Positions 1-5,018 of a stretch of DNA of 5,897 bases are shown in pieces (the first letter of the stretch is position 1; each line of letters starts with the position of its first letter). The notes beneath the pieces were generated by a model that saw nothing but the letters and a program-made list of their open reading frames with translations, had not been told where the DNA came from and searched no databases. The translations under genes and the position numbers were made by a program. Source of the stretch: Catenibacterium sp. co_0103 (GTDB lineage Bacteria > Bacillota_I > Bacilli_A > Erysipelotrichales > Coprobacillaceae); assembly GCF_004168205.1 (NCBI RefSeq), contig NZ_RCYB01000114.1, positions 1 through 5,897 of the forward strand, read 5' to 3'.

Positions 1-429
1 TAATAAGAAATCATGAATCTGTACAAATGCTTCCTTACCATAATAGTCATCTGCATTAATAACTGCGAATGGTTCATTAATTAAACCATCACAAGCAAGA
101 ACTGCCTGTCCAGTACCCCAAGGCTTAGTACGTCCTTCAGGACATTCAATACCTTCTGGTAATGCCTTTAAATCCTGGAATGCATAAGCAATTTCTACAT
201 CATACTTTTTAGCGACTTCTTCAATACGATTCCCAATAACTTCTCTGAAGTCCTCTTCAATATCCTTGCGGATAATAAAGATAATTTTGTTGAAACCAGC
301 AGCAATTGCATCATGGATTGAATAATCCATAATGATTTCACCATTAGGTCCAACTGGTTCTAACTGCTTGATTCCTCCGCCAAAACGTGAACCAATACCA
401 GCAGCCATAATAACTAAACTTGTTTTCAT
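1..429 (-). CDS. Nucleotidyltransferase, sugar-phosphate type (N-terminal part, cut by window edge)
   Basis: Reading the minus strand from the ATG at 427-429 gives 143 codons open to the window edge, so the C-terminus lies outside. Residues 8-21 (MAAGIGSRFGGGIK) form the glycine-rich nucleotide-binding loop of the NTP_transferase family, with Arg15 and Lys21 in the usual places for triphosphate contact. A WGTGQAV segment at 104-110 and NADDYYG at 125-131 (metal-binding Asp in the family) follow in the expected order. The family joins a sugar 1-phosphate to an NTP, releasing pyrophosphate and an NDP-sugar in the cytosol; the actual sugar cannot be told from this half. A GGAGGT ribosome binding site lies 5 nt before the ATG. 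The gene has its own promoter and a leader hairpin, and is separated from the glucosidase behind it by a terminator, so it is probably transcribed alone or heads an operon running off the window. Confidence 0.85.
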   Translation of the reverse strand, partial: MKTSLVIMAAGIGSRFGGGIKQLEPVGPNGEIIMDYSIHDAIAAGFNKIIFIIRKDIEEDFREVIGNRIEEVAKKYDVEIAYAFQDLKALPEGIECPEGRTKPWGTGQAVLACDGLINEPFAVINADDYYGKEAFVQIHDFLL

Positions 430-440
430 TAGATACCTCC

Positions 441-461
441 ACTTTTACCTCTAGTAAAAGT
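441..461 (-). promoter_or_regulatory. 5'-leader hairpin abutting the ribosome binding site of the nucleotidyltransferase gene
   Basis: Positions 441-448 (ACTTTTAC) and 454-461 (GTAAAAGT) are perfect inverted 8-mers around a 5 nt loop. In the minus-strand mRNA the hairpin ends exactly one base before GGAGGT (435-440). It falls downstream of the predicted start point (about 478), so it would lie in the leader RNA, although it could equally be a DNA operator. A further copy of TTTTACC at 472-478 repeats 443-449 and could pair in competition. Confidence 0.5.
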
Positions 462-484
462 ATTCAATCATTTTTACCAACGCC

Positions 485-513
485 ATAATACACTATTTAT
501 ATTCGAAAATCAA
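485..513 (-). promoter_or_regulatory. Promoter of the nucleotidyltransferase gene
   Basis: On the minus strand, TTGATT (513-508) and TATTAT (490-485) are separated by exactly 17 bp, a good sigma-A-type match. The expected start is near 478, giving a leader of about 50 nt that contains the 441-461 hairpin and the ribosome binding site. Confidence 0.7.
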
Positions 514-541
514 ACTATTACAGTTAATCTACTCAATTTTA

Positions 542-556
542 TTAAGAAATTCTTAA
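542..556. repeat. 15 bp perfect palindrome (7-1-7), possible operator
   Basis: TTAAGAA and TTCTTAA flank a single central A. It sits about 30 bp upstream of the -35 box of the nucleotidyltransferase promoter and 30 bp beyond the glucosidase terminator, outside any gene. It has no U-tract and is too tight to be an RNA hairpin, so a protein-binding site is the more natural reading. AT-rich composition raises the chance of coincidence. Confidence 0.35.
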
Positions 557-585
557 GATATTAGCATTTTACTAAGTAATACTAA

Positions 586-616
586 GGAAAAGAAAAAAGC
601 CTCACGAATGAGGCTT
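586..616 (-). terminator. Rho-independent terminator of the GH1 gene
   Basis: On the minus strand, AAGCCTCA and TGAGGCTT (616-609 and 604-597) make a perfect 8 bp stem closed by a TTCG tetraloop, followed by TTTTTTCTTTTCC. The UUCG loop is a classic extra-stable tetraloop. It begins 5 nt after the second of two tandem TAA stop codons (626-624 and 623-621). Confidence 0.92.
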
Positions 617-623
617 CAGGTTA

Positions 624-2003
624 TTAGTCTAAATCTTCACCATTTGATTTAAATGCTTTAGAGATCCAATAGAATGATTTCTTAGGTACTCTTCTTAAGT
701 CTAATAGTTCTTCATCAGTTCTATTAACATATACAAAACCATATCTCTTTGCAATCTGGCAGCTAGAAGAAGGAATATCAATAGGACCCCAAGTAATATA
801 ACCTAAGCAATCAACACCATCTTCTAGAATCGCATTCTTCATTTCCTGGATATGATTACGATGATATTCAATTCTATAATCATCATCTACAGTATCATTT
901 TCATTTAATGATTCTCTCGCACCCATACCGTTTTCTAATACGAAGCAAGGAAGATCATATCTTTCACTTAAAGTATTCATAACCCATCTAAATCCAATGG
1001 CATCCTTTTCCCAGCCCCATTCAGTCGCTTCAAGGTGAGAGTTCTTTACTACATGCTTTTCTACAATATCATTGAAAGGTGTAGTCATATCAAATTCACC
1101 TTCAGTAAGTGTATTAGAACGATAGTAAGAGAAGCATAAATAATCACATGTATACTTTAATAACTCTTCATCGCCTTCTTCAAATACAGGGAACCAACCT
1201 CTGTTCTTTAAGTATGCTGTATAGTATCTTGGGTATTTACCATTAGCCTGTACATAACATACCCAGTCATTGACTAAATCATAAGCTTTCTGACAGAATA
1301 AGTTATTCTTTGGTGTATCAGTTGCAGGATAGAAGTTAGTAATAGTTGTCATACCACCAAACTTAGCATCTGGTACTAATTCTCTTAAAGCCTTAACAGC
1401 CTTACAATGTGCAATCATAACATTATGTGCCACCTGATAAAGATGTTCAGCCTTAGATTTTCCTTCAGGTATAATTTCCGCATTTGAATAGATCAAGTTA
1501 CATGAATGTAGGTTCTGTTCATTAAATGACATCCAGTGTTTAACTCTATCACCAAAACGCTCCATACAAACTCTTGCATAACGTTCAAATAAATCAACAA
1601 CCTTACGTGATGCAAAACCGTTGTATTCCTTTACTAGATGATAAGGCATATCAAAATGAACTAATGTAATCATTGGAGTAATACCATTCGCAATCAATTC
1701 ATCAATCAAATTATTATAGAACTGTACGCCTTCTTCATTGACTTCATCATCTCCATTAGGAATAATACGGCTCCAGCAAATAGAGAAACGGTAGAAGTTG
1801 AATCCCATTTCTTTCATTAACTGAATATCCTCTTTATAACGATGATATTCATCAATTGCCACTTTCCAGTCAGCATGTCCTTCTGGTGTAGGTCTTACAT
1901 CATAAATTGATAAACCTTTTCCGCCTTCATCCCAGGCACCTTCAGTCTGGAATGATGATACTGAACCACCCCAGAAAAAATCTTTTGGTAATTTCTTTTC
2001 CAT
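624..2003 (-). CDS. GH1 family 6-phospho-beta-glucosidase
   Basis: The 459-residue product is a complete glycoside hydrolase family 1 (beta/alpha)8 barrel. The N-terminal signature FWGGSVSSFQTEGAW spans residues 10-24. The acid/base Glu is E162 in SFNEQN and the nucleophile is E357 in LENG. Near the C-terminus, WGPIDIPSSS...KRYGFVYVN (405-427) matches the Ser/Lys/Tyr loop that binds the 6-phosphate in phospho-glycosidases, here with K419 and Y421. The enzyme should therefore split cytosolic PTS-delivered phospho-beta-glucosides such as cellobiose 6-phosphate into glucose 6-phosphate plus glucose or an aglycone. There is no signal peptide. The start is supported by AAGGAGGA (2018-2011) 7 nt before the ATG. 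At 459 residues it is slightly short of the roughly 470-480 usual for BglA/BglH-type enzymes, partly because the phosphate loop appears one residue shorter. The gene is divergent from an RpiR-type regulator, its probable controller. A 6-phospho-beta-galactosidase is a less likely alternative. Confidence 0.92.
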   Translation of the reverse strand: MEKKLPKDFFWGGSVSSFQTEGAWDEGGKGLSIYDVRPTPEGHADWKVAIDEYHRYKEDIQLMKEMGFNFYRFSICWSRIIPNGDDEVNEEGVQFYNNLIDELIANGITPMITLVHFDMPYHLVKEYNGFASRKVVDLFERYARVCMERFGDRVKHWMSFNEQNLHSCNLIYSNAEIIPEGKSKAEHLYQVAHNVMIAHCKAVKALRELVPDAKFGGMTTITNFYPATDTPKNNLFCQKAYDLVNDWVCYVQANGKYPRYYTAYLKNRGWFPVFEEGDEELLKYTCDYLCFSYYRSNTLTEGEFDMTTPFNDIVEKHVVKNSHLEATEWGWEKDAIGFRWVMNTLSERYDLPCFVLENGMGARESLNENDTVDDDYRIEYHRNHIQEMKNAILEDGVDCLGYITWGPIDIPSSSCQIAKRYGFVYVNRTDEELLDLRRVPKKSFYWISKAFKSNGEDLD

Positions 2004-2027
2004 TTATTCGTCCTCCTTAATGGTACA

Positions 2028-2056
2028 ATAATATTTTCACATAACCACTTAGAGAA
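2028..2056 (-). promoter_or_regulatory. Possible promoter of the GH1 gene (weak -35)
   Basis: On the minus strand, TATTAT (2033-2028) is a good -10 box, but the best sequence 17 bp upstream, TTCTCT (2056-2051), is poor. The start would be near 2021, only a few bases before the ribosome binding site. A GTGAAAATA element overlaps the -10. A weak -35 would fit a promoter that needs activation, but another unseen promoter is possible. Confidence 0.3.
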
Positions 2057-2119
2057 GTAAATATGTACGGATAGAGTTTTAATTTTGTTTCAAAAAAGAG
2101 TGTTAAAAATCAAGTTTAT

Positions 2120-2134
2120 TGAAAATACGTTTCA
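2120..2134. promoter_or_regulatory. Inverted repeat TGAAA-N5-TTTCA, candidate RpiR operator
   Basis: TGAAA (2120-2124) and TTTCA (2130-2134) are perfect inverted 5-mers with ATACG between. The element ends one base before the TG of the regulator's extended -10, so a bound dimer would block that promoter, as in autoregulation. It resembles a catabolite-responsive (cre) site but has 5 instead of 4 central bases with the CG off-centre, so I do not call it cre. Assignment to the RpiR protein rests on position only. Confidence 0.4.
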
Positions 2135-2143
2135 TGATATAAT
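2135..2143 (+). promoter_or_regulatory. Extended -10 promoter of the rpiR-type gene
   Basis: TGATATAAT is a perfect extended -10 (TGn plus TATAAT at 2138-2143). The -35 region at the proper distance, TTTATT (2115-2120), is weak, while TTGAAA (2119-2124) would leave only 13 bp. Extended -10 promoters can work without a good -35. The start would be about 2150, giving a leader of only about 12 nt. Confidence 0.6.
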
Positions 2144-2161
2144 TGGATCAGGTGATAAACA

Positions 2162-3040
2162 ATGAGTATAATGACACAATTAGAATTCGCATTAGATTTC
2201 ACACATGCTGAAGTGGAAATCGCCCATTACATATTAAATCATGGTGAAGATGTATTGAATCTATCTATTAAGGAACTTTCAAAAAGAACATATACATCTC
2301 CCGCCACAATAGTGAGACTATGTCGTAAGCTTGGTTTAGAGGGTTATAATGACTTTAAGATTAAGTATTCAGCAGAACTACAATATACACTTACTAAAAC
2401 CAAAAGAATCGATGTTAACTTCCCCTTTGGTCCAGAAGACACCTATCCACAAATTGCCTATAAACTTGGTACGATGAGCAGAGAAGTTATTGAAGATACA
2501 ATTAAGCTGATAGATTTTGATGATTTGCGTAAAGCGATAGAACTTATGAATCAATATGAGTCTATAGATATATATGGAAATGGTAATTCAATGTTAGAAG
2601 CTTTAAGCTTCCAGCATAAGATGACACGTATCGGACGTAACGTAAATATTCGTACATTAGAAGGAGAACAGATCTTTTTAGCTTATAACTCTTCTTCATC
2701 ACATCTTGCGATGATTCTCTCTTATTCAGGAGAAACAGCTGAAATCATCCGTATTGCCCAGACCTTAAAAGAGAAGGGGACAAAGATGATTGTGATTACT
2801 TCTCTTGGCGATAATCAGCTATCACATTATGGTGATGTGATATTAAGGGTTGGTTCAAGAGAGAAAATCTTTACTAAAATAGCACCTTTTGCCTCAAATC
2901 TTTCTATGGAATATATTTTAAACCTTATTTTCTCATGTATATTCCAACGTGATTATAATAGAAACTTAGAGAAAAAAGTTAATTATGATAAGACAAAGGA
3001 TGCAAGACATCCGGCTCGTTCTCCAGTAAATGACATCTAG
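2162..3040 (+). CDS. MurR/RpiR family transcriptional regulator (HTH plus SIS domain)
   Basis: The 292-residue protein has the two-domain layout and usual length of the RpiR family. An N-terminal helix-turn-helix (about residues 1-77, core LSIKELSKRTYTSPATIVRL at 34-53) is followed by a sugar isomerase (SIS) domain at about 120-260, with the phosphosugar-binding signatures IDIYGNGNS (135-143) and SYSGETAEII (187-196). SIS domains bind a sugar phosphate and act as effector sensors here, not as enzymes. AGGTGA (2150-2155) lies 6 nt before the ATG; a second Met at codon 4 is a poorer start by spacing. The gene is divergent from the GH1 phospho-glucosidase across 158 bp holding several TGAAA/TTTCA half-sites, so control of that gene and of itself is the natural inference. 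The effector, perhaps a phosphorylated beta-glucoside or glucose 6-phosphate, is not shown. No clear terminator follows, so read-through into the panT leader is possible. Confidence 0.9.
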   Translation: MSIMTQLEFALDFTHAEVEIAHYILNHGEDVLNLSIKELSKRTYTSPATIVRLCRKLGLEGYNDFKIKYSAELQYTLTKTKRIDVNFPFGPEDTYPQIAYKLGTMSREVIEDTIKLIDFDDLRKAIELMNQYESIDIYGNGNSMLEALSFQHKMTRIGRNVNIRTLEGEQIFLAYNSSSSHLAMILSYSGETAEIIRIAQTLKEKGTKMIVITSLGDNQLSHYGDVILRVGSREKIFTKIAPFASNLSMEYILNLIFSCIFQRDYNRNLEKKVNYDKTKDARHPARSPVNDI

Positions 3041-3044
3041 TATA

Positions 3045-3069
3045 GGAAAATGTAATGCTTTTCATTTCC
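3045..3069 (+). other. Imperfect hairpin after the rpiR-type gene, no U-tract
   Basis: GGAAA(A)TG (3045-3052) can pair with CATTTCC (3063-3069), leaving A3050 bulged and a 10 nt loop. It is followed by CAAAAATG instead of a run of T, so it is not a convincing intrinsic terminator. It lies upstream of the predicted panT promoter and would only be transcribed from the regulator's promoter. Confidence 0.3.
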
Positions 3070-3087
3070 CAAAAATGAGTATATAAT
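3059..3087 (+). promoter_or_regulatory. Probable promoter of the panT-coaBC-coaX operon
   Basis: TATAAT (3082-3087) is a perfect -10; 17 bp upstream, TTTTCA (3059-3064) matches four of six -35 bases. The expected start, 3093-3095, gives a leader of about 110 nt. That start would remove most of the 5' arm of the 3089-3095/3151-3157 stem, so either the start lies a few bases earlier or that stem forms only on read-through transcripts. Confidence 0.55.
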
Positions 3088-3088
3088 G

Positions 3089-3197
3089 GTTTTGCTGTGT
3101 AGGATATGCCCTGTGGCTACCTATTTAGGAGCTAACTTAATATTCTGCTGGCAAAACTATATTTACGTCATATTGCGTATGCAAATGACAGTGGAGG
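3089..3197 (+). promoter_or_regulatory. Structured leader RNA upstream of panT, candidate riboswitch or other cis-regulatory RNA
   Basis: Pairings read by eye: GTTTTGC (3089-3095) with GCAAAAC (3151-3157), 7 bp; AGGATAT (3101-3107) with ATATTCT (3140-3146), 7 bp with one G-U; a hairpin GGCT(A)CCT/AGGAGCT (3115-3122 with 3127-3133) with bulged A3119 and loop ATTT; and a hairpin GTCAT(A)TTGC/GCAAATGAC (3167-3176 with 3181-3189) with bulged A3172 and loop GTAT. The last ends one base before the Shine-Dalgarno region (GTGGAGG, 3191-3197). An alternative GCC/GGC stem with CTGT loop (3108-3117) competes with the first bulged-A hairpin. There is no terminator, so control would act on translation or RNA stability. 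It does not match what I know of THF, preQ1, FMN or TPP riboswitches. Single bulged-A hairpins before a pantothenate-related operon recall the pan motif, but that is only a resemblance. Confidence 0.45.
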
Positions 3198-3203
3198 AAA
3201 CAA

Positions 3204-3803
3204 ATGAATAACAAAAAAACAAAGAATCTCACATTGCTTGCATTATTTATTGCGATTGAAGCAGTTATGGTCATGGTACCATTTTTAGGATTTATCCCTA
3301 TTGGACCTTTAAGAGCTACATTGCTTCATGTTCCAGTTATTATTGCAGCTATTGTATTAGGTACTAAGCAGGGATGTTTGATTGGTCTTGTATTTGGTTT
3401 ATCTTCATTATTAATGAACACAATGCAGCCAACTGTTACATCTTTCGTCTTCTCACCATTTATTAGTGGATCAGTACTTAGTGCAGTTATTGCGATTGTC
3501 CCAAGAGTTATGATTGGGTTTGTATCAGGTTCTATTTATCAATTACTTAAGGATAAACAGCAGACTATTGCGACTGCAGTGGCTGCATTCTTAGGTGCTT
3601 TAACTAATACTGTACTTGTATTAGGTGGTATCTGGGCATTATTTGGTACATCTTATGCAAAAGCGATTGGACAGGATGCAAGTAAGCTTGGAAGTTACTT
3701 CTTAGCTGTATCAAGCACACAGAGCCTACTTGAAGCTTTTGTAGGTGTAGTGATTGTGGTGATTGTCACAAAACCTCTCTTCGCTTTAATGAAGCGTAGA
3801 TAA
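3204..3803 (+). CDS. panT: ECF transporter S component, probable pantothenate transporter PanT
   Basis: The 199-residue product is very hydrophobic with about six membrane segments (roughly 8-28, 41-55, 57-72, 86-110, 122-147, 172-190) and a positive C-terminus (KRR), the size and layout of an energy-coupling factor S component. The first helix carries AxxxA (A13-A17), the motif S components use to dock on EcfT. The sequence around 32-50 (PIGPLRATLLHVPVIIAAI) and the NT..PT.TSFVFSPF region at 72-86 resemble the PanT-like subgroup. S components capture a vitamin and need a shared EcfA/A'/T module, not present here. Pantothenate specificity is inferred mainly from the following coaBC and coaX genes. 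GGAGG (3193-3197) lies 6 nt before the ATG. The gene follows the structured leader and is 28 nt from coaBC, forming one operon. Another vitamin as substrate remains possible. Confidence 0.8.
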   Translation: MNNKKTKNLTLLALFIAIEAVMVMVPFLGFIPIGPLRATLLHVPVIIAAIVLGTKQGCLIGLVFGLSSLLMNTMQPTVTSFVFSPFISGSVLSAVIAIVPRVMIGFVSGSIYQLLKDKQQTIATAVAAFLGALTNTVLVLGGIWALFGTSYAKAIGQDASKLGSYFLAVSSTQSLLEAFVGVVIVVIVTKPLFALMKRR

Positions 3804-3831
3804 CTTATAAATGAAAAGAGGGTATTAATAG

Positions 3832-5016
3832 ATGAAAAAATTGATTATAGGAATTACTGGTTCTATTGCGGCATTTAAGACTGTACAGTTCATTAGTGAT
3901 CTAGTGAAAGAAAAATATGAAATTGAAGTCATGCTCACTACAAGTGCAGCTAAGTTTGTCACACCAACTTCTATTTCTGCTCTCACAAAGAAGAAAACAT
4001 ATATTGATGTCTTTGATGATGATCCTGGATGTATTACACATGTAGACATTGTCAAGGATGCTGATCTATTTATGATTGTACCAGCAAGTGCAACTACAAT
4101 TGCGAAATGTGCAAATGGTATTGCGGACAATATGTTAACAGCTGCTTTTCTAGCAGCCACATGTCCTAAACTCATTGCGCCTGCAATGAATGTTCATATG
4201 TATGAAAATAAAGCCACTCAGCGTAATATCCAGACTCTAAAGGATGATGGTGTCTTATTTGTAGAACCAGTTGTAGGACTTCTTGCCTGTGGTGATACGG
4301 GTAAAGGTAAACTTGCAGACTATGATCATCTTCATTTAATGATGGAATATGCACTTAGCGATCATCCATTACAAGGTAAAAAGGTATTAGTTACTGCAGG
4401 ACCAACTCAGGAATCTTTAGATCCTGTACGTTTTCTTACAAATCATTCATCAGGTAAAATGGGATACTCAATTGCCCGTGCAGCATGTATACTTGGCGCC
4501 AAAGTAAGATTAATTCATGGACCTACATCATTAAAGCCAGTACCTTATATTATCAATCAATCTATTACAAGTGCCCAGGATTTATTTGAATGTGTAAAAA
4601 GACATCATACACATTATGACTATATTATTATGTCAGCTGCAGTAGCTGACTATACACCTGTAAAAACATCTACAGAAAAGATTAAGAAAAATGACAATGA
4701 ACTTATTCTTAAACTTAAAAAGAATCCAGATATTCTTGATTATATAGGACATCATCAAGTTGAACATCAAGTGATATGTGGATTTGCGATGGAAACACAA
4801 GATTTAATTGAAAATGCATCAAAGAAATTAAATAAAAAACAATGTGATCTGATTATTGCGAACCATCTTAAAACAGAGGGTGCAGGATTTCAGGGTGATA
4901 CAAATGTTGTTACTATTATTACTCAGGATTCTATGAAAGATATCGATAAGATGTCTAAATCAGATCTAAGCTATATTATCTTAAAAGAATGTATGAAAAT
5001 AGGAGCTAAGAAATAA
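3832..5016 (+). CDS. coaBC: Bifunctional phosphopantothenoylcysteine decarboxylase / phosphopantothenate-cysteine ligase
   Basis: The 394-residue protein is a full-length CoaBC (Dfp). The N-terminal flavin-dependent CoaC domain (about 1-178) shows GITGSIAAFK (7-16), the catalytic His70 in THVDI, PASATTIAKCANGIADNML (84-102), the substrate-binding PAMN (117-120) and the active-site Cys153 in ACGDTGKG. The CoaB domain (about 182-394) shows KVLVTAGPTQESLDPVRFLT (184-203), NHSSGKMG (204-211, Asn204 being the position tied to the acyl-cytidylate intermediate), SAAVADY (268-274), the lysines of EKIKK (282-286) and KNPDIL (297-302). It joins cysteine to 4'-phosphopantothenate using CTP, then decarboxylates to 4'-phosphopantetheine. 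All key residues seem intact. An AGAGGG ribosome binding site lies 9 nt before the ATG. The coaX start follows its stop after 2 nt, so translation is probably coupled. Confidence 0.97.
   Translation: MKKLIIGITGSIAAFKTVQFISDLVKEKYEIEVMLTTSAAKFVTPTSISALTKKKTYIDVFDDDPGCITHVDIVKDADLFMIVPASATTIAKCANGIADNMLTAAFLAATCPKLIAPAMNVHMYENKATQRNIQTLKDDGVLFVEPVVGLLACGDTGKGKLADYDHLHLMMEYALSDHPLQGKKVLVTAGPTQESLDPVRFLTNHSSGKMGYSIARAACILGAKVRLIHGPTSLKPVPYIINQSITSAQDLFECVKRHHTHYDYIIMSAAVADYTPVKTSTEKIKKNDNELILKLKKNPDILDYIGHHQVEHQVICGFAMETQDLIENASKKLNKKQCDLIIANHLKTEGAGFQGDTNVVTIITQDSMKDIDKMSKSDLSYIILKECMKIGAKK
5001..5005 (+). promoter_or_regulatory. Ribosome binding site of coaX at unusually long spacing
   Basis: AGGAG lies inside the last codons of coaBC, 13 nt before the coaX ATG, longer than the usual 5-9 nt. 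No better site is closer. With only 2 nt between stop and start, re-initiation by ribosomes finishing coaBC is a likely supplement. Confidence 0.55.
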
Positions 5017-5018
5017 GA

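Noticed and set aside
2120..2134. Catabolite-responsive element (cre) for CcpA
   Set aside because: The arms TGAAA/TTTCA fit, but the spacer is one base too long and the CG is off-centre compared with the cre consensus.
3045..3069. Intrinsic terminator of the rpiR-type gene
   Set aside because: The hairpin is imperfect and AT-rich, with a 10 nt loop, and is followed by CAAAAATG with no T-run.
3094..3203. Known riboswitch (THF, preQ1-II, FMN, TPP) or 6S RNA
   Set aside because: None of the conserved core sequences I know for these classes is present, and the region is too short for 6S RNA. A covariance-model scan would settle this.
3825..4175. Open frame of 116 codons on the minus strand inside coaBC
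   Set aside because: It lies wholly antisense to the well-conserved CoaC domain, has no recognisable motif, and no minus-strand ribosome binding site or promoter was evident. It is a shadow frame.
4172..4354. Open frame of 60 codons on the minus strand inside coaBC
   Set aside because: It is antisense to conserved CoaBC motifs (PAMN, ACGD), its composition is odd and His/Tyr-rich, and there is no supporting signal.
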